DNA of 64,000 nucleotides. Source: Burkholderia anthina (GTDB lineage: Bacteria; Pseudomonadota; Gammaproteobacteria; Burkholderiales; Burkholderiaceae). The notes under the pieces are model-generated. The model saw nothing but the letters and a program-made list of their open reading frames with translations. It had not been told where the DNA came from and made no database searches. The stretch spans positions 868,001-932,000 of the forward strand of contig NZ_CM003768.1 in NCBI RefSeq assembly GCF_001547525.1, read 5' to 3'. Made by a program: the position numbers and the translations under genes. Of this stretch, positions 1 to 10,040 are shown piece by piece; within the stretch, counting starts at the first letter, position 1, and every line of letters starts with the position of its first letter.

Positions 1-375
<375 letters not shown>

Positions 376-396
376 CGCGACAGGGCGGGTTTCAAC

Positions 397-1437
397 GTGG
401 TACCGGTGTCTCGTCCCGCAGGCGCCACCCGCACGACGCAGGTGGCGATCGTTGCATTGCCGCCCGTGTCGATGTCGGGCGTGGGGCCGATCGTCGATGC
501 GCTGAATCTCGCGAACGAGATCGACGGGCGGCTTTTGTACCGCTGGCAGGTGTGTTCGTGGGATGGGCGGCCGGTGCCGCTCGCGGGCGGCGCGCAGTGG
601 CATGCCGATGCGGCGTTCAACGATGCGATCGCGTGCGACTGGTTGATCGTCGTGTCCGAGCGGTTTCAGCAGTTTGCCGATTACCGGTTGTTTCTCGCGA
701 GTCTCGCGCGGGTCGGGCAGCGCACGCCGGTCGTGACCGGCATTCACCATGGCGTGTGGTGGCTGGCGATGGCGGGGCAGCTTTCCGGGTATCGCGTAAG
801 CGTGAACTGGGAGACGTATCAGCAGTTCGCCGAGCAGTTCGAGCGGTCGATCGTCACGCAGCAGATCTTCGAGATCGATCGCGATCGGGCGACCTGCGCC
901 GGTGGGCAGGCGACCGTCGATTTCATGCTGGCCATGATTGGCCGCGAACATGGGGTCGATCTCGCGGAGCGGATCGCCGATGCGCTCGGGGCCGGCACGC
1001 TGCGCAGCGGCGAGGAACGGCAGAGGATTCCTTTTGTTACCGCGCCCGGCGAGCGGCATCCTCGGTTGAATGATGCTTTGCTTTTGATGGAAGCCAATAT
1101 CGAGGATCCGTTGACGACCGATGAGATCGCCGGGCTCGTCGGCGTTTCACGCCGGCAACTGGAGCGGCTCTTTCGGCAGTATCTCGGGGCGATGCCCTCA
1201 AAGTATTACCTCAATCTTCGGTTGCTCAAGGCTCGGACGCAGTTGCAGCGGACCAGCAAGTCGGTCGTTCAGGTTTCTCTCGCTTGTGGGTTCTCTTCTG
1301 CCGCGCACTTCTCTAACGCTTACCGCGAAAGGTTCGGAGTCACACCTCGGGAAGATCGGCGAGCGTGGCTCGAGAAGCAGACTGGCGGCGGCAGTGAACC
1401 TCGTGGAGGGGCGCTCGTCGAGCGCGAGAAGGGGTGA
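397..1437 (+). CDS. GlxA family (DJ-1/PfpI plus AraC HTH) regulator, probable ArgR-like activator of arginine catabolism
   Basis: The 346-residue protein starts at a GTG. An N-terminal DJ-1/PfpI-like domain (about residues 14-190) opens with VAIVALPPVSMSGVGP. An AraC-type double helix-turn-helix follows at about residues 225-325, with IAGLVGVSRRQLERLFR and the second helix pair near VSLACGFSSAAHFSNAYRER. Members of this family are cytoplasmic transcription activators. Its place directly after an amino acid ABC ATPase and upstream of the ast genes matches argR of Pseudomonas, which activates arginine uptake and the succinyltransferase pathway. It is probably cotranscribed with the transporter (21-base gap). 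The ArgR assignment rests on context, because many GlxA paralogues (carnitine, dimethylglycine regulators) share this architecture. Confidence 0.9.
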   Translation: MVPVSRPAGATRTTQVAIVALPPVSMSGVGPIVDALNLANEIDGRLLYRWQVCSWDGRPVPLAGGAQWHADAAFNDAIACDWLIVVSERFQQFADYRLFLASLARVGQRTPVVTGIHHGVWWLAMAGQLSGYRVSVNWETYQQFAEQFERSIVTQQIFEIDRDRATCAGGQATVDFMLAMIGREHGVDLAERIADALGAGTLRSGEERQRIPFVTAPGERHPRLNDALLLMEANIEDPLTTDEIAGLVGVSRRQLERLFRQYLGAMPSKYYLNLRLLKARTQLQRTSKSVVQVSLACGFSSAAHFSNAYRERFGVTPREDRRAWLEKQTGGGSEPRGGALVEREKG

Positions 1438-1485
1438 TGGCCGGGGTGATGTTCGGGGTGGTGATCGGTGGTGCGGTTTGCTCTC

Positions 1486-1763
1486 TCGTGAAGTACCTGT
1501 GATCGTGTCGGTCTATTAGCGTCGCCCCTCCGCGGGGCAGCGGTCACTTTTCTTTGTCTTGCCAAAGAAAAGTAACCAAAAGAAAGGCGCTCAGATAACG
1601 CATGACTTACCGGTGCCATGGCACTCAGAGTGGATCGCACAAAAGTGTCCGCGCCAGTCACGAACCCGGAGTGGTTCGAGCAATGGTTCTGACACCACTG
1701 GCTACCCCACGGAGTGGTATACCGTCCGCTAGCTCCGTCCTCGCTTCGCTCGGCCGACAGGTC
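1486..1763 (+). repeat. Left arm of large inverted repeat
   Basis: These roughly 278 bases recur in reverse complement at 1978-2257 with about 95% identity by eye. Differences cluster near 1626-1640 and 1660-1672, including a one-base indel. The inner 90 bases (about 1673-1763) are almost perfectly conserved. The arm contains a nested hairpin, ACTTTTCTTT (1547-1556) pairing with AAAGAAAAGT (1564-1573), and runs into AAGTAACCAAAAGAAAGGCG, a stretch that resembles intergenic repeats I associate with Burkholderia and related genera. The arm starts about 50 bases after the regulator stop codon. Confidence 0.85.
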
Positions 1764-1977
1764 CATCCATCCCCAGCCAGCCGCCATCGCTCGCCCCTGG
1801 ACGAGAGACAACTTCCGAAAAGCAGGAATTTGCCGCTCTGCCGCGAGAAAATTGGGGCCGCAAACACATCGCGGTCGCGAGAACATCTTCAAGAGATTGG
1901 GCTACCAATGCCGCGAAAAAAGTGCCTGGCGGCGGGTAGTCGTGCAGAGAAGCGTGAATGCAACCGCGCCCTTGAAG

Positions 1978-2257
1978 TACCTGTCGGCCGAGCGAAGCGA
2001 GGACGGAGCTAGCGGACGGTATACCACTCCGTGGGGTAGCCAGTGGTGTCAGAACCATTGCTCGAACCACTCTGGGGTCCTGACTGGCGCGGACACTTTT
2101 GTGCGGACCACTCTGGGGCGCCATGGCACCGGTAAGTCATGCGTTATCTGAGCGCCTTTCTTTTGGTTACTTTTCTTTGGCAAGACAAAGAAAAGTGACC
2201 GCTGCCCCGCGGAGGGGCGACGCTAATAGACCGACACGATCACAGGAATTTCACGAC
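1978..2257 (-). repeat. Right arm of large inverted repeat
   Basis: This is the reverse-complement partner of 1486-1763, separated from it by about 214 bases of unrelated interior sequence. Transcribed RNA could form a very long stem. The 11-mer GAAGTACCTGT occurs just inside both arm regions (about 1490-1500 and 1974-1984). No transposase, clear target-site duplication or coding interior was found, so whether this is a non-autonomous mobile element or a pair of repeat insertions is open. Confidence 0.85.
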
Positions 2258-2361
2258 CCCGGAAGCGCCCCCGAGACAGCGAGAAAAAGCCGCAAAATAC
2301 TGACCCACATCTACCAACCGACGTGCCCGGAAGGGCAAAACCCAAACCTTCCGATAGAACC

Positions 2362-2401
2362 CGTCGCAATTCCGCAAGACGCTTGCGTCGCCCTTACCTA
2401 A
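2362..2401 (+). promoter_or_regulatory. Candidate ArgR operator: two direct half-sites upstream of astC
   Basis: CGTCGC-N8-AA occurs twice in direct orientation, at 2362-2377 and 2386-2401. The Pseudomonas ArgR half-site is, as I recall it, TGTCGC-N8-AA in direct repeat. The match is five of six core bases plus the AA in both copies, with a 24-base period. The site lies 45-84 bases before the astC start, where an activator could act. CGTCGC is common in this GC-rich DNA, so chance is possible. Confidence 0.35.
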
Positions 2402-2445
2402 ACTTGATCCTGTTGAACCCTCTTACGAAACCGAAAGGAACGACC

Positions 2446-3678
2446 ATGACGACCTCGACCGTGACCCGCCAGACATTCGACGAAGTGATGGTGCCGGTAT
2501 TCTCTCCCGCGCCGTTCGTGCCGGACCGTGCAGAGGGCTCGCGCGTATGGGACACGGCCGGCCGTGAATACATCGACTTCGCGTGCGGCATCGCGGTCAC
2601 GTCACTCGGCCACGGCCACCCGGAACTGCTGAAGGTGCTGGACGAACAAGGCCGCAAGCTCTGGCACATCGGCAACGGCTACACGAACGAGCCGGTGCTG
2701 CGCCTCGCGAAGCGCCTCGAATCGCTGACCTTCGCCGACCGCGCATTCTTCGCGAACTCCGGCGCGGAAGCGAACGAAGCCGCACTGAAGCTCGCGCGCC
2801 GCGTCGCCTTCGACCGCCACGGCGCCGATAAAGTCGAAATCGTGTCGTTCGTGCAGTCGTTCCACGGCCGCACGTTCTTTACCGTCAGCGTCGGCGGCCA
2901 GCCGAAATACTCGGAAGGCTTCGGCCCCGTGCCGGAAGGCATCAAGCACCTGCCGTTCAACGACATCGAAGCCGCGAAGGCCGCGATCGGCCCGAAAACC
3001 TGCGCGGTGATCGTCGAGCCGGTGCAGGGCGAAGGCGGCGTGATTCCCGCCGATCCGGCGTTCCTCAAGGCACTGCGCGAAGCGTGCGACGCGAACGACG
3101 CCCTGCTGATCTTCGACGAAGTGCAAACGGGCGTCGGCCGCACGGGCCAGTTCTACGCCTACATGGACACGGGCGTCACGCCGGACATCCTGACGACCGC
3201 GAAAGCGCTCGGCAACGGCTTCCCGATCGGCGCGATGCTGACGACGAACGAACTGGCCGCGCACTTCAAGGTCGGCGTGCACGGCACGACGTACGGCGGC
3301 AACCCGCTCGCATCGGCGATCGCCGACAAGGTCGTCGAACTGATCGGCGACCCGGCCCTGCTCGAAGGCGTGCGCGAACGCAGCGTGCGCCTGAAGGGCG
3401 CGCTGGAACGCATCAACGCGCGCTTCGGCATCTTCAAGGACATCCGCGGCAAGGGCCTCCTGGTCGGCGCCGAACTCACCGCCGCATTCGACGGCCGCGC
3501 GAAGGACTTCGTCACCGCCGCCGCCGAGCAAGGCCTGATCATGCTGATCGCCGGCCCGAACGTGCTGCGCTTCGTGCCGTCGCTCGTGATCCCGTTCGAC
3601 TTGCTCGACGAAGGCGTGAAGCGCTTCGAGAAGGCAGTCGAGCAGGTGGTCGCGGCCCAGGAAGCCACCGCGCGCTGA
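2446..3678 (+). CDS. astC: Succinylornithine/acetylornithine aminotransferase (AstC/AruC)
   Basis: This 410-residue class III PLP-dependent aminotransferase performs the third step of the AST pathway: it transfers the amino group of N2-succinylornithine to 2-oxoglutarate, giving succinylglutamate semialdehyde. The family fingerprint is clear: [18 protein letters not shown] near residue 102, the PLP-contacting [11 protein letters not shown], and the Schiff-base lysine K253 in TTAKALGNG. Length matches AstC/ArgD (about 400-410). The ATG at 2446 is preceded by AAAGGAA; an open frame extends upstream to 2323 but has no comparable signal. It is the first gene of the ast operon and could also serve biosynthetic acetylornithine transamination, as known for the family. 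Confidence 0.95.
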   Translation: MTTSTVTRQTFDEVMVPVFSPAPFVPDRAEGSRVWDTAGREYIDFACGIAVTSLGHGHPELLKVLDEQGRKLWHIGNGYTNEPVLRLAKRLESLTFADRAFFANSGAEANEAALKLARRVAFDRHGADKVEIVSFVQSFHGRTFFTVSVGGQPKYSEGFGPVPEGIKHLPFNDIEAAKAAIGPKTCAVIVEPVQGEGGVIPADPAFLKALREACDANDALLIFDEVQTGVGRTGQFYAYMDTGVTPDILTTAKALGNGFPIGAMLTTNELAAHFKVGVHGTTYGGNPLASAIADKVVELIGDPALLEGVRERSVRLKGALERINARFGIFKDIRGKGLLVGAELTAAFDGRAKDFVTAAAEQGLIMLIAGPNVLRFVPSLVIPFDLLDEGVKRFEKAVEQVVAAQEATAR

Positions 3679-3708
3679 TCGGCGCCCCCATCGCAGACAG
3701 GAACGACG

Positions 3709-4776
3709 ATGCTATTTGTTCGCCCCGGCAAACTCACGGATCTCGATGCGCTCGCGCACATGGCGCGCACCGCGCAGCCGGTCCTGCACTCGCTGCCGCA
3801 CGACCGCGCGGCGCTCGAAGCGCGTGTGGCGCTCTCGGAAGATTCGTTTCGCGCGGACGTCGACTTCGCCGGCGAGGAGTTCTACCTCTTCGTACTCGAG
3901 GATTCGTCGACCGGCAAGCTGCTCGGCACGGCGAGCATCGTGGCCGCGGCCGGCTACTCGGAACCGTTCTACGCGTTCCGCAACGACGCGCTGATCCACG
4001 CGTCGCGCGAGCTGCACGTGAACCGCAAGATCCATGCGCTCACGATGTCGCACGAGCTGACCGGCAAGAGCCGGCTCGCGGGCTTCTACGTCGATCCGTC
4101 GCTGCGCGGCGACGCGGCCGCGCACCTGATCTCGCGCGCCCGGATGATGTACATCGCCGCGAACCGCCGCCGCTTCACGCCCGAAGTATTCACGCTGCTG
4201 CTCGGCGTGAGCGACGGCAACGGCGCATCGCCGTTCTGGGAAGCGGTGGGCCGCAAGTTCTTCGGCCGCGATTTCACCGACGTCGACATCGCCTCGGGCG
4301 GCCGCAGCCGCACGTTCATCGCCGAAGTGATGCCGGCCTATCCGCTCTACGTGCCGCTGCTGCCGGAAGCCGCGCAGCGCGTGCTCGGCGAGCCGAACGA
4401 AACGGCCCTGCTCGCATACGACATCCATCTGGAGGAAGGCTTCGAGCCCGACCGCTTCGTCGACATCTTCGACGCGGGCCCGGTATTGACCGCGCAGGTC
4501 GATCGCACCGCGTGCGTGAAGCACGGCGCGGAGCGCGTCGTGCGCGAGGCCGCGCATCAGCAGGGCGACGTCGCGTACCTGGTGTCGACGGGCAGCGGCG
4601 AATCGTTCCGCTGCGTGCTGGCCGACCTGCCGGGCGAGACGGCCGACGCGCGGGGCGCCGAGGCGCCGCTGGCCGGCGACGTGCGCGCGGCGCTCGACGT
4701 GAAGGAAGGCGATGTCGTGCGCTGCGTGCCGCTGCATCGCCGCGACGATGAAGAATCGAAGGGAGACGCAGCATGA
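3709..4776 (+). CDS. astA: Arginine N-succinyltransferase, alpha subunit (AstA/AruF)
   Basis: This 355-residue AstA-family protein catalyses the first step of the pathway, transfer of succinyl from succinyl-CoA to the alpha-amino group of arginine. It begins MLFVRPGKLTDLDALAHMA, like GNAT-fold AstA proteins, and carries the family segment GFYVDPSLRGDAAAHLISRARMM near residue 125. It starts 31 bases after astC and overlaps the next gene by four bases (ATGA). A paralogous AstA follows directly. In Pseudomonas the two, AruF and AruG, form a heteromeric arginine/ornithine succinyltransferase, and the same arrangement is inferred here. The more divergent first copy corresponds to AruF. Confidence 0.93.
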   Translation: MLFVRPGKLTDLDALAHMARTAQPVLHSLPHDRAALEARVALSEDSFRADVDFAGEEFYLFVLEDSSTGKLLGTASIVAAAGYSEPFYAFRNDALIHASRELHVNRKIHALTMSHELTGKSRLAGFYVDPSLRGDAAAHLISRARMMYIAANRRRFTPEVFTLLLGVSDGNGASPFWEAVGRKFFGRDFTDVDIASGGRSRTFIAEVMPAYPLYVPLLPEAAQRVLGEPNETALLAYDIHLEEGFEPDRFVDIFDAGPVLTAQVDRTACVKHGAERVVREAAHQQGDVAYLVSTGSGESFRCVLADLPGETADARGAEAPLAGDVRAALDVKEGDVVRCVPLHRRDDEESKGDAA

Positions 4777-5804
4777 TCGTCGTTCGTGTCGTACAAACGG
4801 GCGACGTCGACGCGCTCGTGTCGCTCGCGCAGGAAACCGGGCCGGGCCTGACCACGTTCAAGCCCGACCGCGACGCGCTCGCCGCGCGCATCGAACGCTC
4901 GCGCCGCACGCTGGAGGGCAAGGCGGCGCCGGGCGAAGCCGGCTACTTCTTCGTGATGGAAGATTCGAAGACGGGCGACATCGCGGGCGTGTGCGGGATC
5001 GAGACGCAGGTCGGCCTCGAGCAGCCGTTCTACAACTACCGCGTGAGCACGGTCGTGCACGCGAGCCAGGAGCTCGGCGTGTGGACGCGGATGTCCGCGC
5101 TGAACATCTCGCACGACCTGACGGGCTACGCGGAAGTGTGCTCGCTGTTCCTGAGCCCGCGCTATCGCACAGGCGGCGTCGGCGGCCTGCTGTCGCGCTC
5201 GCGCTTCATGTTCATCGCGCAGTTCCGCGACCGCTTTCCGGAGCGCATCTGCGCGGAACTGCGCGGCCACTTCGACGAGGACGGCACGTCGCCGTTCTGG
5301 CGTGCGGTCGGTTCGCACTTCTACCAGATCGACTTCAACGCGGCCGACTACCTCAGCTCGCACGGCCGCAAGTCGTTCCTCGCGGAACTGATGCCGCGCT
5401 ACCCGGTGTACGTCGACCTGCTGCCGCAGGACGCGCAGGACGCGGTCGGCCTCACGCACCGCGACACGCTGCCGGCCCGCAAGATGCTCGAGGCCGAAGG
5501 GCTGCGTTACCAGAATCACGTCGACATCTTCGACGCGGGCCCGGTGCTCGAATGCCACATCAACGACCTGCGCACGGTGCGTGAGAGCGTCGTCGTGCCG
5601 GTCGCGATCGGCGTGCCGGACGCAACCGACAACGTACCGAAGTCGCTCGTGTCGAACACGTCGCTCGACGATTTCCGCGTCGGCGTCGCGCCGGGCGTGG
5701 TCGCGAACGGTTCGTTCGTGCTGTCGGCCGACGATGCCGCCGCGCTCGACGTGAAGGCCGGCGATCCGGTTCGCGTGCTGCCGCTCAAAGTCAAACAGGG
5801 ATAA
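4773..5804 (+). CDS. astA: Arginine N-succinyltransferase, beta subunit (AstA/AruG)
   Basis: The protein has 343 residues and is a paralogue of the preceding subunit, with the same fold markers (SLFLSPRYRTGGVGGLLSRS near residue 130, ELRGHFDEDGTSPFW near 164, and NHVDIFDAGP near 248). It is closer to single-chain AstA of enteric bacteria. It succinylates arginine, and as AruG it probably pairs with the alpha subunit. Its start overlaps the stop of the upstream gene by four bases, indicating translational coupling and matched stoichiometry. The next gene, astD, starts seven bases after its stop. Confidence 0.95.
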   Translation: MIVVRVVQTGDVDALVSLAQETGPGLTTFKPDRDALAARIERSRRTLEGKAAPGEAGYFFVMEDSKTGDIAGVCGIETQVGLEQPFYNYRVSTVVHASQELGVWTRMSALNISHDLTGYAEVCSLFLSPRYRTGGVGGLLSRSRFMFIAQFRDRFPERICAELRGHFDEDGTSPFWRAVGSHFYQIDFNAADYLSSHGRKSFLAELMPRYPVYVDLLPQDAQDAVGLTHRDTLPARKMLEAEGLRYQNHVDIFDAGPVLECHINDLRTVRESVVVPVAIGVPDATDNVPKSLVSNTSLDDFRVGVAPGVVANGSFVLSADDAAALDVKAGDPVRVLPLKVKQG

Positions 5805-5811
5805 ACGAATC

Positions 5812-7275
5812 ATGACGGAACTCTTCATCGACGGCGCCTGGGTCGCAGGCTCGGGCCCCGTCTTCGCTTCGCGCAACCCGGGCACGGACGCGATCGCATG
5901 GCAGGGCGAAAGCGCGTCGGCGGCCGACGTCGACCGTGCGGTCGCGAGCGCGCGCGGCGCGTTCGCCGGCTGGTCGGCGCTCGACTTCGACGCGCGCTGC
6001 GACATCGTCAAGCGTTTCGCCGCGCTGCTCACCGAGCGCAAGGACGCGATCGCGACCGCGATCGGCCGCGAAACCGGCAAGCCGCTGTGGGAGGCGCGCA
6101 CCGAAGTCGCGTCGATGGCCGCGAAGGTCGGCATCTCGATCCAGGCCTACCAGGAACGCACCGGCGAGAAGCGCCAGGACATGGCCGACGGCGTCGCGGT
6201 GCTGCGTCATCGCCCGCACGGCGTCGTCGCGGTGTTCGGCTCGTACAACTTCCCCGGCCACTTGCCGAACGGTCATATCGTGCCGGCGCTGATCGCCGGC
6301 AACACGGTCGTGTTCAAGCCGTCCGAACTCGCACCGGGCGTCGCGCGCGCGACGGTCGAGGTGTGGCACGAAGCCGGGCTGCCGGCCGGCGTGCTGAACC
6401 TCGTGCAGGGCGAGAAGGACACCGGCATCGCGCTCGCGAACCATCGGCAGATCGACGGGCTGTTCTTCACCGGCAGCTCGGATACCGGCACGCTGCTGCA
6501 CAGGCAGTTCGGCGGCCGGCCGGAAATCGTGCTCGCGCTCGAGATGGGCGGCAACAACCCGCTCGTGATCGGCGAGGTCGAGGACATCGACGCGGCCGTG
6601 CATCACACGATCCAGTCGGCGTTTCTGTCGGCCGGCCAGCGCTGCACGTGCGCGCGCCGCATCTTCGTGCCGCAGGGCGCGTTCGGCGACCGTTTCCTCG
6701 CGCGCTTCGCCGACGTCACGTCGAAGATCACCGCCGACGTGTTCGATGCCGATCCGCAGCCGTTCATGGGCGCGGTGATCTCGGCACGCGCGGCCGCGAA
6801 GCTGGTCGACGCGCAGGCGCGCCTGGTCGAGCAGGGCGCGAAGCCGATCATCGCGATGGCGCAGCGCGATCCGCGCCTCGGCTTCGTGAATGCGGCGATC
6901 GTCGACGTGACGGGCGTCGCGGACCTGCCCGACGAAGAGCACTTCGGCCCGCTCGCGCAGATCGTCCGCTACGCGACGTTCGACGAAGCGATCGAGCGCG
7001 CGAACGACACGGCGTTCGGCCTGTCCGCCGGGCTGCTCGCCGACGACGCGAAGGCATGGGAGCACTTCCGCCGCACGATCCGCGCCGGCATCGTCAACTG
7101 GAACCGCCCGACCAACGGCGCATCGTCGGCCGCACCGTTCGGCGGCACGGGCCGCTCGGGCAACCATCGCCCGAGCGCGTACTACGCGGCCGACTATTGC
7201 GCGTACCCGATGGCGTCGGTGGAAAGCACGCAACTGACCTTGCCCGCGAGCATGTCGCCGGGCCTGCATTTCTGA
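5812..7275 (+). CDS. astD: Succinylglutamate-semialdehyde dehydrogenase (AstD)
   Basis: This 487-residue NAD-dependent aldehyde dehydrogenase oxidises N-succinylglutamate 5-semialdehyde to N-succinylglutamate, the fourth step of the AST pathway. It carries [14 protein letters not shown] near residue 142, the general-base motif [10 protein letters not shown] near 242 and the catalytic cysteine in [11 protein letters not shown] near 278. Length and motifs match AstD/AruD. The ATG follows an A/G-rich stretch seven bases after the previous stop. The assignment within the aldehyde dehydrogenase superfamily is secured by its position inside a complete ast operon. Confidence 0.96.
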   Translation: MTELFIDGAWVAGSGPVFASRNPGTDAIAWQGESASAADVDRAVASARGAFAGWSALDFDARCDIVKRFAALLTERKDAIATAIGRETGKPLWEARTEVASMAAKVGISIQAYQERTGEKRQDMADGVAVLRHRPHGVVAVFGSYNFPGHLPNGHIVPALIAGNTVVFKPSELAPGVARATVEVWHEAGLPAGVLNLVQGEKDTGIALANHRQIDGLFFTGSSDTGTLLHRQFGGRPEIVLALEMGGNNPLVIGEVEDIDAAVHHTIQSAFLSAGQRCTCARRIFVPQGAFGDRFLARFADVTSKITADVFDADPQPFMGAVISARAAAKLVDAQARLVEQGAKPIIAMAQRDPRLGFVNAAIVDVTGVADLPDEEHFGPLAQIVRYATFDEAIERANDTAFGLSAGLLADDAKAWEHFRRTIRAGIVNWNRPTNGASSAAPFGGTGRSGNHRPSAYYAADYCAYPMASVESTQLTLPASMSPGLHF

Positions 7276-7289
7276 TCGAGGGAGCGACG

Positions 7290-8630
7290 ATGAACGCACA
7301 AGAAGCCAATTTCGACGGACTCGTCGGCCCGACCCACAACTACGCCGGGCTGTCGTTCGGCAACGTGGCGTCGCTGAACAACGAGAAGTCGGCCGCGAAC
7401 CCGAAGGCGGCCGCGAAGCAGGGGCTGCGCAAGATGAAGCAGCTCGCGGATCTCGGCTTCGCGCAAGGCGTGCTGCCGCCGCAGGAGCGGCCGTCGCTGC
7501 GCCTGTTGCGCGAGCTCGGCTTCTCGGGCAAGGACGCGGACGTGATCGCGAAGGCCGCGAAGCAGGCGCCCGAACTGCTCGCCGCGGCGAGCTCGGCGTC
7601 GGCGATGTGGACCGCGAACGCGGCCACCGTCAGCCCGTCGGCCGACACGAGCGACGGCCGCGTGCACTTCACGCCGGCGAACCTGTGCAGCAAGCTGCAT
7701 CGCGCGATCGAGCACGAAGCGACGCGCCGCACGCTGTCGACGCTGTTCGCCGACCCCGCGCACTTCGCGGTGCACGAAGCGCTGACGGGCACGCCGGCGC
7801 TCGGCGACGAAGGCGCGGCGAACCATACGCGCTTCTGCGCCGAATACGGCAAGCCGGGTGTCGAATTCTTCGTGTACGGACGCGCGGAATACCGTCGCGG
7901 GCCGGAGCCGAAGCGTTTCCCGGCCCGCCAGACGTTCGAGGCGAGCCGCGCGGTCGCGCATCGCCACGGGCTCGCGGAGGAAGCGACGGTCTACGCGCAG
8001 CAGGATCCGGACGTGATCGACGCGGGCGTGTTCCACAACGACGTGATCTCGGTCGGCAACCGCGACACGCTGTTCACGCACGAACGCGCGTTCGTCAACA
8101 AGCAGGCGATCTACGACACGCTGACCGCCGCGCTCGACGCGCGCGGCGCGCGGCTGAACGTGATCGAGGTGCCGGACGCGGCGGTGAGCGTGAACGATGC
8201 CGTCACGTCCTACCTGTTCAACAGCCAGTTGCTGTCGCGCGCGGACGGCTCGCAGGTGCTCGTCGTGCCGCAGGAATGCCGTGAGAACGCGAAGGTCGCC
8301 GCCTACCTCGACCATCTCGCGGCCGGCAACGGCCCGATCCGCGACGTGCTCGTGTTCGACCTGCGCGAAAGCATGAAGAACGGCGGCGGCCCCGCTTGCC
8401 TGCGCCTGCGCGTCGTGCTGAACGAAGCGGAGCGCGCGGCCGTCACGTCGAACGTATGGATCAACGACACGCTGTTCGCGTCGCTCGACGCGTGGATCGA
8501 CAAGCACTATCGCGATCGCCTCGCACCGGAAGACCTCGCCGATCCGGCGCTGCTCGACGAATCGCGCACGGCGCTCGACGAGCTCACGCAGATCCTGCGC
8601 GTCGGTTCGCTGTATGACTTCCAGCGCTGA
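7290..8630 (+). CDS. astB: N-succinylarginine dihydrolase (AstB)
   Basis: The 446-residue protein has the length typical of AstB. It hydrolyses N2-succinylarginine to N2-succinylornithine, CO2 and two ammonia molecules, the second pathway step, using the guanidine-modifying (amidinotransferase-like) fold. It begins with the hallmark [15 protein letters not shown], has the catalytic histidine in [12 protein letters not shown] and the nucleophilic cysteine in [12 protein letters not shown]. The ATG at 7290 lies 14 bases after astD and is preceded by GGGAGCGACG; the open frame continues far upstream only as an overlapping frame of astD. Its end overlaps the start of astE. Confidence 0.96.
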   Translation: MNAQEANFDGLVGPTHNYAGLSFGNVASLNNEKSAANPKAAAKQGLRKMKQLADLGFAQGVLPPQERPSLRLLRELGFSGKDADVIAKAAKQAPELLAAASSASAMWTANAATVSPSADTSDGRVHFTPANLCSKLHRAIEHEATRRTLSTLFADPAHFAVHEALTGTPALGDEGAANHTRFCAEYGKPGVEFFVYGRAEYRRGPEPKRFPARQTFEASRAVAHRHGLAEEATVYAQQDPDVIDAGVFHNDVISVGNRDTLFTHERAFVNKQAIYDTLTAALDARGARLNVIEVPDAAVSVNDAVTSYLFNSQLLSRADGSQVLVVPQECRENAKVAAYLDHLAAGNGPIRDVLVFDLRESMKNGGGPACLRLRVVLNEAERAAVTSNVWINDTLFASLDAWIDKHYRDRLAPEDLADPALLDESRTALDELTQILRVGSLYDFQR

Positions 8631-9681
8631 GGCACGGATGCCGGCCGCCGCGCTGCTCGACGATTTTCTCGCGTTCACGTTGGCGGGCGGTGCACCGGCC
8701 GAAACGCACGGCGCCTGCGCGGGCGACGCGGTGCGCTGGCAATGGCTCGGCGACGGGCTGCTCGCGTTCGAGCCTGCCGCCGCTGACGCCGCGGCGCGCG
8801 CGAGCGTGCTCGTGTCGGCCGGCGTGCACGGCGACGAGACCGCGCCGATCGAACTGCTGTCGATGCTCGTGCGCGATCTCGCGTCGGGCGCGCTGCCGCT
8901 CGCGTGCCGGCTGCTCGTCGTGCTCGGCAACGTGCCGGCGATGCGCGCGGGCGAACGCTATCTCGACGACGACCTGAACCGCCTGTTCAGCGGCCGTCAC
9001 GCGCAGGCGCCCGCGAGCCGCGAAGCGCCGCGCGCCGCGCGGCTCGAAGCGGCGGCATCCGCCTTCTTCGCGGCGGCGCCGGCGGGCAGCGCGCGCTGGC
9101 ACATCGACATGCATACGGCGATCCGTGCGTCGGTATTCGAGCAGTTCGCGCTGCTGCCGCACACGGGCACGCCGCCCACGCGCGCGATGGTCGAATGGCT
9201 CGGCGATGCGCGCATCGCGGCCGTGCTGCTGCACACCGCGAAGGGCAACACGTATTCGCATTTCACGGCCGAGCAGTGCGGTGCGCTCGCGTGCACGCTG
9301 GAGCTCGGCAAGGTGCGGCCGTTCGGCCAGAACGACCTCGCGCGTTTCGCGCCGGCCGATCGTGCGGTGCGCAAGCTCGTGTCGGGCGAGCGGCGTGAAG
9401 ACGCAGCCGAGGGCGGCCGTCCGCCGCTGCCGCGCGTGTTCACCGTGATCGACCAGATCACGAAGCAGAGCGACGCGCTCGAGCTGTTCGTCGCGGCCGA
9501 CGTCGCGAACTTCACCGCATTCGCGCGCGGCACCGTGCTCGCACGGGACGGCGACTACCGCTACACGGTGACGCACGACGAGGAACGGATCGTGTTTCCG
9601 AACCCGACCGTGAAGCCCGGGCTGCGCGCGGGCCTGCTCGTGATCGACACGACGCGCGAGACGCTGGCCGCACTCGTCTGA
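8614..9681 (+). CDS. astE: Succinylglutamate desuccinylase (AstE)
   Basis: This zinc carboxypeptidase-like amidohydrolase (355 residues from this start) releases glutamate and succinate from N-succinylglutamate, the last AST step. Zinc-ligand motifs are GVHGDETAP near residue 70 and the later HIDMHTA near 163; the aspartoacylase/AstE fold matches over the whole length. The start at 8614 overlaps astB by 17 bases. An alternative ATG at 8638 has TGAGG five bases upstream and would give 347 residues beginning [10 protein letters not shown], which aligns well with enteric AstE, so the exact start is uncertain. It is the last gene of the operon; a hairpin follows. Confidence 0.94.
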   Translation: MTSSAEARMPAAALLDDFLAFTLAGGAPAETHGACAGDAVRWQWLGDGLLAFEPAAADAAARASVLVSAGVHGDETAPIELLSMLVRDLASGALPLACRLLVVLGNVPAMRAGERYLDDDLNRLFSGRHAQAPASREAPRAARLEAAASAFFAAAPAGSARWHIDMHTAIRASVFEQFALLPHTGTPPTRAMVEWLGDARIAAVLLHTAKGNTYSHFTAEQCGALACTLELGKVRPFGQNDLARFAPADRAVRKLVSGERREDAAEGGRPPLPRVFTVIDQITKQSDALELFVAADVANFTAFARGTVLARDGDYRYTVTHDEERIVFPNPTVKPGLRAGLLVIDTTRETLAALV

Positions 9682-9698
9682 TCGATGCGCGATCGTGC

Positions 9699-9755
9699 GG
9701 GCCGCGGCGACGCTCGGCGTGCGCATCGTCCCGCGGCCCCTTCATTTTATTTTTG
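9699..9755 (+). terminator. Probable terminator after astE
   Basis: A nine-base perfect stem GGGCCGCGG (9700-9708) pairs with CCGCGGCCC (9731-9739) around a 22-base loop and is followed by TTCATTTTATTTTT. It lies just after the ast operon. The long loop and interrupted T tract make it an imperfect intrinsic terminator. Confidence 0.55.
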
Positions 9756-10040
9756 CGATGACGCCCGCCCGCCGCGCAGACGGCGCGTGCGTCGCGCTTG
9801 CTTGTTTGCGACACCGTCTTGCAAGTTCGGCGGGTCGCGTGGCGGCTGCCGGGCACGCGGCGCAGCATCGCGCGCCGACGCCCGCTCCGCCATGCCGGGC
9901 CGCGCGGATTGGTACAATCGCGGCCTTGCGGCTGTTGCGCCGCATCACGGCGCGGCGTCGGCATTGCCGGTGTCATCCGACCCTGCAATGATGGATGCGC
10001 CCGTCGTTTCGGAACATTCGAGTATCGAGGAGAACACCTG
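9756..10040. other. Intergenic region upstream of the amino acid binding protein gene
   Basis: No gene is called in these 285 bases. A possible -10 element TACAAT lies at 9913-9918, without a convincing -35 at the expected distance. The region otherwise holds the GAGGAGAA ribosome binding site (about 10027-10034) of the next gene. Confidence 0.4.

Larger units (their letters stand above)
1438..2445. other. Long intergenic region dominated by a large inverted repeat
   Basis: About 1 kb separates the regulator gene from astC. Nearly all of it (1486-2257) is an imperfect inverted repeat, described separately. The remaining 190 bases (2258-2445) form the presumed astC promoter and leader. Short open frames in the repeat arms mirror one another through the dyad and have no recognisable domains or convincing ribosome binding sites, so none is called as a gene. 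Confidence 0.7.

Noticed and set aside
1602..2151. Overlapping open frames inside the inverted repeat
   Set aside because: The same peptide strings appear from both arms in opposite directions because of the dyad, with no ribosome sites or domains; they are treated as repeat sequence.
1438..2445. A transposase gene in the inverted-repeat interior
   Set aside because: The 214-base interior has no open frame with transposase motifs and is too short for one.
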